This document shows, one piece after another, positions 8,767 through 16,672 of a DNA stretch of 43,074 bases; position 1 is the first letter of the stretch; each line of letters opens with the position of its first letter. Origin of the DNA: JAWUXM01 sp034111325 (GTDB lineage: Bacteria; Pseudomonadota; Alphaproteobacteria; Rickettsiales; JABIRX01); the NCBI GenBank assembly GCA_034111325.1, contig JAWUXM010000025.1:1-43074 (forward strand). The letters run 5' to 3'. Under the pieces are notes generated by a model. It was not told the origin of the DNA, made no database searches, and worked only from the letters and a program-made list of their open reading frames with translations. Position numbers and translations under genes: made by a program.

Positions 8767-9786
8767 TTAATTGCTACAACTCTTCTTTAAATCAGCCTCG
8801 ACCATCATCGCAACAAGCTGCTCAAAATTAACCTTGCTTTTCCAGCCAAGTTCCCTGTGCGCCTTAGTGCTATTCCCGAGAAGAAGGTCTACCTCAGATG
8901 GGCGATAAAAATCTTTATTAATTTTAATGATAGTTTTGCCCGTCTTCTTATCTATTCCCACTTCGTTTTCAGCTTTACCAGACCATTCTATATCAAAACC
9001 AACCAACTTTGTGGCTTTCTCAACAAATTCTCTAACCGTATGTGTTTTGCCAGTTGCTAAAACATAATCATCGGCTTTCTCTTGTTGTAGCATAAGATAC
9101 ATCCCCTCAACGTAATCACCAGCGAAGCCCCAATCTCTCTTAGCATCCATATTACCTAATTCCAAAATATCTTGAGTACCATTTTTAATTTTGGCAAGGG
9201 CAACGGTAATTTTACGCGTAACAAATTCCTCTCCTCTCAAAGGAGATTCATGATTAAATAAAATACCTGAAGTAGCATATAGATCATACGACTCACGGTA
9301 ATTCTTAGTAATCCAGTGACCATATAGTTTCGCAACGCCATAGGGACTTCTTGGGTAAAATGGTGTTGTTTCTGATTGCAGCTCTTCTTGCACCAAACCA
9401 AACATTTCAGAAGTTGAAGCTTGATAATATTTTATCTTAGGATTTACCATCCTAATTATTTCAAGAATTTTAGCCACAGCCATTCCATCAACCTCGGCTG
9501 TATATAATGGTTGTTCAAACGAACTCCCGACAAAACTTTGCGCTGCAAGGTTATATATTTCATCGGGTTTGATCCTCTCTATAGCACGCTGCATATTAGA
9601 AAATTCTAATAGTTCGAACTCTATTTTTTCTACATCTTGATTAATACCCAGCTCTTCCAAACGCCATTCATTAGCAGAAGCACTTCTTCTTCTTGCTCCA
9701 TATACTTTATAGCCTTTTTCCAATAGCAATTTAGAAAGATAAGCTCCATCTTGCCCTGTAACCCCCGTAACTAATGCAGTTTTCAT
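8767..9786 (-). CDS. gmd: GDP-mannose 4,6-dehydratase
   Basis: Gmd converts GDP-D-mannose into GDP-4-keto-6-deoxy-D-mannose, the precursor of fucose, 6-deoxytalose, rhamnose or perosamine nucleotides. The NADP-binding loop TGVTGQDGAYL lies at residues 7-17. The catalytic STSEMFG and YGVAKLYGHW (YxxxK) motifs are intact, and NHESPLRGEEFVTRKI is family-specific. At 339 residues it is full length. ManC at 523-1947 supplies its substrate. No reductase, epimerase or aminotransferase that would use its product is present, so the next step must be encoded elsewhere, or the keto sugar may be used by the C-methyltransferase-like protein. Confidence 0.95.
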   Translation of the reverse strand: MKTALVTGVTGQDGAYLSKLLLEKGYKVYGARRRSASANEWRLEELGINQDVEKIEFELLEFSNMQRAIERIKPDEIYNLAAQSFVGSSFEQPLYTAEVDGMAVAKILEIIRMVNPKIKYYQASTSEMFGLVQEELQSETTPFYPRSPYGVAKLYGHWITKNYRESYDLYATSGILFNHESPLRGEEFVTRKITVALAKIKNGTQDILELGNMDAKRDWGFAGDYVEGMYLMLQQEKADDYVLATGKTHTVREFVEKATKLVGFDIEWSGKAENEVGIDKKTGKTIIKINKDFYRPSEVDLLLGNSTKAHRELGWKSKVNFEQLVAMMVEADLKKSCSN

Positions 9787-9861
9787 GATTTATATTGTTT
9801 GTGAATGAATTTAGCCTTTTATAATGAGTATCTCCTAAAAAGCCATTAATTAAAATGTAAA

Positions 9862-9878
9862 GCCAACTAGCTGTTGGC
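9862..9878 (-). terminator. Hairpin overlapping the stop of the second GtrA-like gene
   Basis: A 6-bp stem (GCCAAC / GTTGGC) with a 5-nt loop includes the stop codon of the gene at 9867-10346. Read on the minus strand it is followed by a T-rich tail (TTTACATTTT), consistent with a weak intrinsic terminator before gmd. Confidence 0.45.
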
Positions 9879-10346
9879 ATTGCAACTACGAATTACGAAC
9901 ACAAACTTCCTATCCAACCAGTATTTTAGAACATACCCAAGAGATAGGCCAATAGTACCACCAATATATCTTGCGCTATATATCTCTGGAAATGCATAAA
10001 AAAAAGTGAGTTCCATGCCCCAGAATATACATGTCGTAATAACCCCCATCATCGCATATAAAATAAACTTTCTTCCATCGTCCATTTTTGATGCCGTAGA
10101 ATGATAAAATATATATTTTTTATCCAATATATATTTGATCATTAGCCCCATGAATGTTCCTGCCCCCATTGAGCTCCATAATATAATGTTCTCAGCTTTA
10201 GCAATAAAAGAAAAATATATAAATAAGCTACCAAAGAATGAGTGCCCCATTATACGCACAAATAATTCTTGTGCCAACAAATTTACCACAATGGCAAAAA
10301 GTGAAAATAATGTATATTTTACAATAATAATTATAGTGCCCCTCAT
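9867..10346 (-). CDS. GtrA-like membrane protein
   Basis: A 159-residue protein with four predicted membrane helices. It shows the GtrA-family pattern (PF04138): a first helix with VVNLL, a loop, a second helix ending KYILDKKYIF, then two C-terminal helices ending KYWLDRKFVF. The repeated aromatic/basic [K/R][F/Y][I/V]F turn after helices 2 and 4 is the family signature. GtrA proteins are linked to flipping of undecaprenyl-phosphate-linked sugars or to cell-wall polysaccharide decoration. It sits directly downstream of a polytopic membrane protein gene with a 24-bp gap. The two could form a glycosylation module together with a GT2 enzyme. Family call good, substrate unknown. Confidence 0.78.
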   Translation of the reverse strand: MRGTIIIIVKYTLFSLFAIVVNLLAQELFVRIMGHSFFGSLFIYFSFIAKAENIILWSSMGAGTFMGLMIKYILDKKYIFYHSTASKMDDGRKFILYAMMGVITTCIFWGMELTFFYAFPEIYSARYIGGTIGLSLGYVLKYWLDRKFVFVIRSCNANS

Positions 10347-10370
10347 AACTTAAAGATTGCCAGAAATACA

Positions 10371-11237
10371 TTAATTAAAAGGAGATAAACTCACAGGGCT
10401 ATTAAATATTTTTAGAAAAACAGAATATACATCATATATGATCACACTATTTCTTCCTTTTCCAACCCAAGACCATCCAAATGGCACAATGAGCCACAAC
10501 AAAAAAAGGCTGGAGATCAATTTACTACTAACCCTCCTTAAAAAGGCTTCGTTCAACAACCAATAAGCAGCAATCAATAAAAAGGTCGACAACGCTACAA
10601 CTCTTGTCTGATCCTCCGAAATTGCTGAAAGCAATAATACAAGGCCAAGAAATGGGATAACAAAACTCAAAGATTGCTTTCCATTATCGACATACTTAAA
10701 AAAGATAATCCAGCCCAAATTTAAAGTAGACCAAACTATAAAATGGAAATTCACAATAAACTGAGAGAAAATATTTTTAGCATTTTCCTCCCACCAATAA
10801 ATCCTTCCTGAATTAACTTGCATATTATATAATTCAAATATTCCCACTAGTAATAATTTGCCAATTATTACCCCAACAAAAACAGCAATTGCCCACCTAA
10901 TAGACATACCACTTACTCCGTGGTCAACAAGGTTTACATATTTACTATATATCAGGCTAAATAACAAAGCTCCCACAGCAAAAAAAGATATCTCAAAATG
11001 CTGCAGCCCCAAGCATAAAGCCACAACGATGCTCGCAATGTAGTGTTTGCGCAATAGCAGCAATAAAGTCATCAAAAAGAATGTCAGAGAATCACTACCA
11101 ACCCAATAATATGATGTTGCCGACACAGGCAATAAAAAGAAAACTACCAAAGCAACCCTTGCTTCACGTTCTGCTAACTCTTTAAACAGAACATATGTAA
11201 AACAAACTGTTGCAGCAACTGAGAATGCCAGATGCAT
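10371..11237 (-). CDS. Polytopic membrane protein, C-terminal portion (frameshifted from 11237-11491)
   Basis: I do not recognise a specific family. The 288-residue frame is strongly hydrophobic with roughly eight membrane helices. It contains the short motif YWVGSDSLTF in a loop after the third helix and looks like a polytopic membrane glycosyltransferase or polysaccharide-locus membrane protein. The ATG at 11237 overlaps the stop of the upstream frame by one base (TAATG). The preceding frame ends GLSGNTISF. If one T is added to the CTTTTTA run at about 11240-11244, the two frames join smoothly as SFFLMHLAF into one protein of about 373 residues. I favour one gene broken by a -1 frameshift or a sequencing deletion. 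Two coupled proteins remain possible. Confidence 0.6.
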   Translation of the reverse strand: MHLAFSVAATVCFTYVLFKELAEREARVALVVFFLLPVSATSYYWVGSDSLTFFLMTLLLLLRKHYIASIVVALCLGLQHFEISFFAVGALLFSLIYSKYVNLVDHGVSGMSIRWAIAVFVGVIIGKLLLVGIFELYNMQVNSGRIYWWEENAKNIFSQFIVNFHFIVWSTLNLGWIIFFKYVDNGKQSLSFVIPFLGLVLLLSAISEDQTRVVALSTFLLIAAYWLLNEAFLRRVSSKLISSLFLLWLIVPFGWSWVGKGRNSVIIYDVYSVFLKIFNSPVSLSPFN

Positions 11238-11491
11238 TAAAAAGAAATAGTGTTACCACTCAAACCAAATAACCATGCCAAATATGGAGACAACCAGCTA
11301 GTCAGTAAATAATGTGCATTCGGATTCAGAAAAGGGTTAGTAAAAGGATCCTGCGCAATAGCTACGGTAGCGCCAATATTAGGGATAAACCACACTCCTG
11401 TCTTAAACAGCATAATTCCTAGCAAGACAAAGATTAGTTTGCCCCTTCCTGAATTAAATATAAAAGAATCAGCCGTATCAATAATTTTCAT
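11237..11491 (-). CDS. N-terminal fragment of the same membrane protein
   Basis: An 84-residue frame starting at ATG 11491, preceded by AAGGA seven bases upstream, which supports this start over a TTG at 11509. It contains one clear membrane helix (LIFVLLGIMLFKTGVWFI) and an aromatic loop rich in Asn and Pro (DPFTNPFLNPNAH) of the sort seen in periplasmic first loops of GT-C-like membrane enzymes. It runs into a stop exactly at a five-T run, overlapping the ATG of the downstream frame. It is probably the start of the 10371-11237 gene rather than a free-standing protein. Confidence 0.55.
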   Translation of the reverse strand: MKIIDTADSFIFNSGRGKLIFVLLGIMLFKTGVWFIPNIGATVAIAQDPFTNPFLNPNAHYLLTSWLSPYLAWLFGLSGNTISF

Positions 11492-11540
11492 AATTTTATC
11501 CTTCAGCAAACAAAGCTCTAATGGGAAATTAGCTTCCTTT

Positions 11541-12809
11541 TTATTTCAGACTTAAATCAAGCCTCTTATAATAACTCTCCCCTAAAACTCTATGGTTATA
11601 ATACTTATCCATATAGGCTTTAGCATTCTTCCCTATTTTCTTCCTATAAGCGGAATCACTTACTAGCTTTTTCATATAAGACGCTGCGTGCTCCACATCT
11701 GGCTCCGCCCAGGCCTGTCCCTTATAATAAATATATTCTCCTCTCTTTACTGGCACCAATTTATAATCCACCAAACATGAGTTCTCTTTATTCATAAATT
11801 GTAAATTACCAGAATAATTCGTAGCAATAACTGGCTTACCCATTTTCATTGCTTCCGCCATACCCATGCCAAAACCTTCTGACCTATGTAGCGATACATA
11901 AGAATCACAAACATTTATTAAATCTAGCACTTCTTCCCGCCCTAACACCTTGTCAATTATGTAAATTCTCTTATCACCCCTTATATCGCCCATAAGACTG
12001 CCAAACATCCTCTCAAACTCTGGGCGCCCCTTAATACGGCTCAACTTTATGACCAAGCCAGTATTATCATTGCTTTTGCTAAACGCCTGCTGAAAAGCCT
12101 TAATCACCATCTGCGGATTTTTGCGATGAGTTGAGGAACTCATATCAAAAGAAAAGAGAAACAAGAACTTTTCCTCTGGCAAAGAAAAATGCTTATGTCC
12201 ATACTTGTTAGGCACAACAAAATCTATGGGGATGGGCATAGTAAAAACTGGCAATGTTGTTTTTTTACGAACAGAATCCGCCACAAAGTCTGAAAGTGCC
12301 CATACCTCATTAGACAAACTCAATGCAGGAAGCCAACTATCAGGATAAGTTTCCAACTCCCAAGAAACATAATTAATATTATAACGACCTCTAAAGAAAC
12401 TTTCTCCAACCTCCTTATAGAGCAACATCAAACTATCTTGCGATAGGCAAGAGATATTAATGTTATAAAGATTATTTGCAGCAGATTGAACTTGGCGATC
12501 ACCAACTCCATGATTTAAAACCTTTGAATAATCATAAAATGCAACATCTAGCTGAGTAGTGCCAATAGCCGCCCCAACACCCCGTGCAAGCTCTCCGAGA
12601 CCTAGCTGTCCTTTAATAAAGCCAATTATATTAACTCCCTTGGGTAAATCTGGTGAAATTTTATTATAGCGCAAAGGCTGCTTCAATAACTTTCTTTTTA
12701 CACGCCATAAAACCAAATTGACCACCGCCCTTCTAGCCCATAGCGGTAGCGCACTATAAGTTTTTCTAATTATTTTTCTCTCTGCTATAAGCTTAAAAAG
12801 GGTGCGCAT
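11541..12809 (-). CDS. GT4-type glycosyltransferase
   Basis: A 422-residue glycosyltransferase with a GT-B fold. The N-terminal half has GFIKGQLGLGELARGVG, a glycine-rich acceptor-side loop. EVWALSDFVADSVRKK marks the interdomain region, and HRSEGFGMGMAEAMKMGKPVIATNYSGN is the donor-binding E-x7-E motif of retaining GT4 enzymes. The C-terminus ends in a helix with aromatic residues. It starts 3 bp after the ABC permease stop, so it belongs to the wzt-wzm operon and probably builds the exported polysaccharide. The sugar is unknown; mannosyl or rhamnosyl transfer would fit the local donor supply. Confidence 0.88.
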   Translation of the reverse strand: MRTLFKLIAERKIIRKTYSALPLWARRAVVNLVLWRVKRKLLKQPLRYNKISPDLPKGVNIIGFIKGQLGLGELARGVGAAIGTTQLDVAFYDYSKVLNHGVGDRQVQSAANNLYNINISCLSQDSLMLLYKEVGESFFRGRYNINYVSWELETYPDSWLPALSLSNEVWALSDFVADSVRKKTTLPVFTMPIPIDFVVPNKYGHKHFSLPEEKFLFLFSFDMSSSTHRKNPQMVIKAFQQAFSKSNDNTGLVIKLSRIKGRPEFERMFGSLMGDIRGDKRIYIIDKVLGREEVLDLINVCDSYVSLHRSEGFGMGMAEAMKMGKPVIATNYSGNLQFMNKENSCLVDYKLVPVKRGEYIYYKGQAWAEPDVEHAASYMKKLVSDSAYRKKIGKNAKAYMDKYYNHRVLGESYYKRLDLSLK

Positions 12810-12812
12810 CTC

Positions 12813-13610
12813 TTATAAGTAATACACTACATTTTTGCGAAGCGCCTTCTGCAAAATATATGACATAAAAGCAATTACAAATGATAGCGCAAAAGATACG
12901 GCTAACCACTTTAAATTTGGAACAATACCATAATATACAACCTCCTGCACAGGTTTAATTAAAATATACATCGGATTGAAATTAAATAAATAGTGATATT
13001 TCTCTGGCATTATTGAGATTGGGTAAATAATTGGCGTTAAGAAAAAGCTAGATAGAAAGAACATGTTTATAAACTCTCCTATATCCCGCACATAAGGCGT
13101 AATAAAAGATACTACTACTGAAATACTTATAACTGTTATGAAGATTGGCAAGAATGCCACTGGCAATAACAATACTTGCCACTTAAAATCTGTAAAAAAT
13201 ATCAAGCTAAAGCCATACATCGCTACAAACGCAAAAAGGAATGTGTAGAAATTCTTCAACACATCAGCAACAGGGAATATAGTTCTTGAAATCAAAGTTT
13301 GCTTTAATGTTCCTGCACGACCAATTAGTGAGTTGCATGATGTAATTATAGAGATACTCATAAAGTTCCAAGGCAATATCCCACTGACCAAATAAAATGC
13401 ATAGTCCTTTTGCGGAAAACGCATGATGATGCTAAAAACCAATGCATAAACAATAATCTGCACAGTCGGTTGCAAGAGCGACCAAGCCCAGCCTAGAAAA
13501 GAATCCCTATATTGCTTACCCAGCATAACTTTTGCCAAATAAAAAGCAGAGAGAATATAATATTTGTTACTTAATTTACGAAAATCAGACGGTATAACTT
13601 TACTAAGCAT
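12813..13610 (-). CDS. wzm: Polysaccharide ABC exporter, permease
   Basis: An ABC-2 type permease (PF01061) of the Wzm/KpsM/TagG group. With its ATPase it moves a lipid-linked polysaccharide across the inner membrane. It has a cytoplasmic N-terminal amphipathic part ending YRDSFLGWAWSLLQP, a very typical Wzm motif, then six hydrophobic helices and a short basic tail. I start at ATG 13610 (MLSKVIPSD) rather than 13658. This ATG is preceded by GGAGG and overlaps the wzt stop by 8 nt, an arrangement typical of coupled translation. About 265 residues, normal for the family. Confidence 0.9.
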   Translation of the reverse strand: MLSKVIPSDFRKLSNKYYILSAFYLAKVMLGKQYRDSFLGWAWSLLQPTVQIIVYALVFSIIMRFPQKDYAFYLVSGILPWNFMSISIITSCNSLIGRAGTLKQTLISRTIFPVADVLKNFYTFLFAFVAMYGFSLIFFTDFKWQVLLLPVAFLPIFITVISISVVVSFITPYVRDIGEFINMFFLSSFFLTPIIYPISIMPEKYHYLFNFNPMYILIKPVQEVVYYGIVPNLKWLAVSFALSFVIAFMSYILQKALRKNVVYYL

Positions 13611-14334
13611 CTTCCTCCTCATAAATCTTAATAATATCTTTTGGTAACCCATCCGCAATAATCTTACCGCCCTTCATATATATACAACGCGTACATAATT
13701 GCTGAATTAAAGCAGATTGATGATTAACCATAATTGCAATTGGCACATTGTTAAATTGCTCAACCATTAATTTTTTTGATTTCTCAACAAAGCTCACATC
13801 ACCAACTGCAAAAACCTCATCCAACAGCAAAATATCTGGCGTTTGAAAAATTGACACTGCAAAAGCTAGCCTAGCATTCATCCCTGAAGAGTAAGTTTTC
13901 ATGGGTAAATCGATTTTATTACCTAAAACCGTAAATTTAATTATCTTATCAACATCTTGCTCATTATAATCTGCTAAACGATTACTATATACCAAGGATA
14001 ATTTAATATTTTCTCTACCCGTTAATTCTGGGTCAAAACCAATCCCCATTTCAATCAATGGCGCTACCTTACCATGCACCTCTACTTTGCCTGATTTAGC
14101 AGTATAAATACCCGCTATGACTTTTAACAAAGAACTTTTACCTGAGCCATTGCGACCGATTATACCGACTCTCTCACCTTCTTTAATCTCCAGAGAAACA
14201 CCATTAATGATTGGAATTTTTGAGGCAACTATACTTTCTTGCCGCAAAATCGCATGGCGCAAGCTTGCAGCACGCTCAGCAGTATTCACCCCTTCAACAA
14301 AAACATTCTCTAATTTTATATGTGCCTTACTCAT
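13603..14334 (-). CDS. wzt: Polysaccharide ABC exporter, ATPase
   Basis: The ATP-binding partner of Wzm. Walker A is GRNGSGKS (60-67), the signature loop is SSGM (149-152), Walker B is ILLLDEVFAVGD (168-179), and the switch His is in MVNHQS. At 243 residues it is a short Wzt/KpsT/TagH-like ATPase. It lacks the C-terminal carbohydrate-binding domain that reads chain-terminal modification in some O-antigen systems. The N-terminal segment of about 40 residues (ending RQESIVAS) before the ABC core is typical of the group. It ends inside the wzm start. Confidence 0.92.
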   Translation of the reverse strand: MSKAHIKLENVFVEGVNTAERAASLRHAILRQESIVASKIPIINGVSLEIKEGERVGIIGRNGSGKSSLLKVIAGIYTAKSGKVEVHGKVAPLIEMGIGFDPELTGRENIKLSLVYSNRLADYNEQDVDKIIKFTVLGNKIDLPMKTYSSGMNARLAFAVSIFQTPDILLLDEVFAVGDVSFVEKSKKLMVEQFNNVPIAIMVNHQSALIQQLCTRCIYMKGGKIIADGLPKDIIKIYEEEDA

Positions 14335-14343
14335 GACCTAACT

Positions 14344-14853
14344 CTAATAATCTACAAAGTTTTTACGCTTTTCTTTAATACTTAATTCATATTGCCAAGG
14401 CAACATAAAGTCACCCTGCCAAATTCCTAGTTTTTTCTTGCGTGCCTCTGCCTCTAATTTTAAATATTCAGGATCAATATTATCAAGTGCGATGACCCAA
14501 CCAGCTTTTAACATCTCTTTATTTAGGTCATATTTTTCTGTACGACATACACCAGAAAATTCATGCTTACTATGTTTTTCGGTAATAATACATTTGACTT
14601 TATCACGCTCAATCAAACCAACTAAATATTTATACGCCTCAGCACCACAATTATATTCTTTAATTTTCAATTTAGGATTGTCACATAACTGCCCCATCAA
14701 TGGCGCTGAAACACCGTCGAGTCTAATTGTATCATTACCCATCTCAATCTTGTCGCCTGATGTCACCTTTGTATAAATCGGGCACATCGTAATTTCTCTA
14801 TATGTCGAACATGCGGTTTGCAAGATTAACAATAATAGGATTAATTTCCTCAT
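14344..14853 (-). CDS. Thermonuclease-like (SNase-fold) protein with altered active site
   Basis: A 169-residue exported or membrane-anchored protein with a hydrophobic leader (LILLLLILQTAC) that may be a lipoprotein or Sec signal. The rest follows the bacterial thermonuclease-family pattern: DTIRLDGVSAPL-x3-C, NCGAEAYKYLV, GVCRTEKYDLNKEMLKAGW, LEAEARKKKLGIW, and a terminal LPW. The first catalytic Arg (R44) is present. The usual Glu of the aPE motif is Leu (position 52), and no clear equivalent of the second Arg is seen around 94-103, so nuclease activity is doubtful. I start at ATG 14853, which overlaps the rfbD stop (ATGA) and follows GGAGG, rather than the longer frame from 14889. The reason for its place in the sugar operon is unclear. 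Confidence 0.75.
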   Translation of the reverse strand: MRKLILLLLILQTACSTYREITMCPIYTKVTSGDKIEMGNDTIRLDGVSAPLMGQLCDNPKLKIKEYNCGAEAYKYLVGLIERDKVKCIITEKHSKHEFSGVCRTEKYDLNKEMLKAGWVIALDNIDPEYLKLEAEARKKKLGIWQGDFMLPWQYELSIKEKRKNFVDY

Positions 14854-15698
14854 TTCCTCCTCAAAAATTGCTCTACTGCCTCTTGCCAATGCGGAATCTC
14901 AATCCCTAAATCTTGCTGAATCTTGCCATTGCTCATTGAGGAAAATCTTGCCCGCTTTGCCGGCAAATTAAAATCTTTTTGATAGGCAGGGTAAATAAAA
15001 TTATCCATTTTTAAAACTTTCAAAACATGGCTTGCTAATTCATAGCGTGAAGCAAAGCCTGAATTACATAAATGATATAAACCTCTGATATCCTGTTCCA
15101 CCGCCTGCAAAGTAACATCAACTAAAGTGCATGTTGATGTTGGCACAGAAAATTCATCACAAGCAATTTTTAAATAAGGGTTAGTTTTTGCCCATCCTAA
15201 TAATTTATCGATGAAATTTTGCTCGCCATTGCCAAACACCCAACTCGTTCTAAAAATTAAAAAATCCTCAGCATTTTCTTGAATGAATTGTTCACCTGCT
15301 AATTTACTTTTACCGTAATAATTTAACGGTTTTGCCTCATCACTTTCAACATATAGACCATCTGTTTTTGCACCGTCAAAAACATAATCTGTGCTATAGT
15401 GGATAAATTTCTTTTTTTGCTGCGCGCATGCAATCGCAATCTTTTTTACCGCCTCGCTATTCACCGCGAAAGCTTTTTCTTTTTCAGTTTCAGCAAGATC
15501 GACCTGATTATAAGCTGCACAATTTATTACAATGTCAGCACGGCTTTCCTTAATGACTTCTGCGATGTTATCGCTGGTGATATCCGCCTCACTACGATCA
15601 AACGCAGAAAAATCTGCACCAAGCTTTGTTAGCGTGCGGCAAAACTCTCCTCCCAACTGCCCATTTTTACCAAAAATTAAATATTTCCTAGATACCAT
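14850..15698 (-). CDS. rfbD: dTDP-4-dehydrorhamnose reductase
   Basis: RfbD (RmlD) reduces dTDP-4-keto-L-rhamnose to dTDP-L-rhamnose, the last step of the pathway. The nucleotide-binding start reads FGKNGQLG. STDYVFDG and the catalytic YGKSK (YxxxK) are present, and FRTSWVFG is family-typical. 282 residues is normal. It overlaps rfbB by 22 nt and the thermonuclease-like gene by 4 nt. RfbC for the preceding step is encoded at 35000-35545, and RfbA is not in the window. Confidence 0.95.
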   Translation of the reverse strand: MVSRKYLIFGKNGQLGGEFCRTLTKLGADFSAFDRSEADITSDNIAEVIKESRADIVINCAAYNQVDLAETEKEKAFAVNSEAVKKIAIACAQQKKKFIHYSTDYVFDGAKTDGLYVESDEAKPLNYYGKSKLAGEQFIQENAEDFLIFRTSWVFGNGEQNFIDKLLGWAKTNPYLKIACDEFSVPTSTCTLVDVTLQAVEQDIRGLYHLCNSGFASRYELASHVLKVLKMDNFIYPAYQKDFNLPAKRARFSSMSNGKIQQDLGIEIPHWQEAVEQFLRRK

Positions 15699-16672
15699 TT
15701 CACTGTATGTTTCATGCCCTCTTCAAAGGTAAATTGTCGTTTAAAACCTAATTTTTTAACCGCCTTATTATCATCAATCGCATAACGACGATCGTGCCCT
15801 AAGCGATCCTGCACATATGTAATTTGCTCTTTATAAGGTTTAGCCACTGGCTGCAACTCATCTAAAATCCCGCACACTACATCAACCACAGTATTATTGT
15901 CTCTTTCAGAATGACCGCCTAAGCAATAGGTCTCACCAATTATGCCTTTCTCCAACGCCAAACGCACTCCGACATTGTGATCACCGACATATATCCAGTC
16001 ACGAATATTTCTACCATCACCATAAATAGGAATTTCCTTACCGGCTAATGCACAATTAATAATATTAGGAATTAGCTTCTCTCGATCTTGCCGCGGACCA
16101 TAATTATTACTACAATTTGTTGTTAGAGTCGGCAAACTATATGTCTCAAACCAAGCACGCACTAAATGATCTGCACCAGCCTTAGAAGAGGAATAAGGCG
16201 AATTTGGTTGATATGGCGTCTCTTCAGAAAAATATCCTTCTTTTCCTAAAGAACCAAAAACTTCATCAGTTGAAATTTGTAAATAGCGGAAAACTTCTTT
16301 CTTCTCACCACTTAAATTTTTGTAATATTCCAGACTTGCTGCAAGCATGGAATAGGTTCCAACTACGTTAGTTTCGATAAAAACCTTCGGGGCATTTATT
16401 GAATTGTCAACATGTGTTTCAGCGGCAAAATTCACTACATAATCAATATCCTTTTCCTGAAGTAGTTTCAGAACAAGTTCCGTATCGCAAATATTGCCGA
16501 CAACCAATTCATATTTTCCTGGCCAGTTTTGTTTCTCAATCCATTCAAGATTTGATCTTTTGCCTGCATAGGTTAAAGCATCTAAAACAATAACTTCATC
16601 ACCCTTTTCTACTGCTTGCGCAACAAAATCACTCCCTATAAAACCTGCGCCACCTGTAACTAAAATCTTCAT
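15677..16672 (-). CDS. rfbB: dTDP-glucose 4,6-dehydratase
   Basis: RfbB (RmlB) converts dTDP-glucose to dTDP-4-keto-6-deoxyglucose. It begins with the NAD loop TGGAGFIGS. ISTDEVFGSLG carries the catalytic Thr-Asp-Glu triad, YSSSKAGADHL the YxxxK, and NCSNNYGPRQDREKLIPN is diagnostic. 331 residues, full length. The start overlaps the xseA stop as ATGA, so the sugar genes are transcriptionally tied to the core genes xseA and tsaC upstream. Confidence 0.96.
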   Translation of the reverse strand: MKILVTGGAGFIGSDFVAQAVEKGDEVIVLDALTYAGKRSNLEWIEKQNWPGKYELVVGNICDTELVLKLLQEKDIDYVVNFAAETHVDNSINAPKVFIETNVVGTYSMLAASLEYYKNLSGEKKEVFRYLQISTDEVFGSLGKEGYFSEETPYQPNSPYSSSKAGADHLVRAWFETYSLPTLTTNCSNNYGPRQDREKLIPNIINCALAGKEIPIYGDGRNIRDWIYVGDHNVGVRLALEKGIIGETYCLGGHSERDNNTVVDVVCGILDELQPVAKPYKEQITYVQDRLGHDRRYAIDDNKAVKKLGFKRQFTFEEGMKHTVKWYLGNI

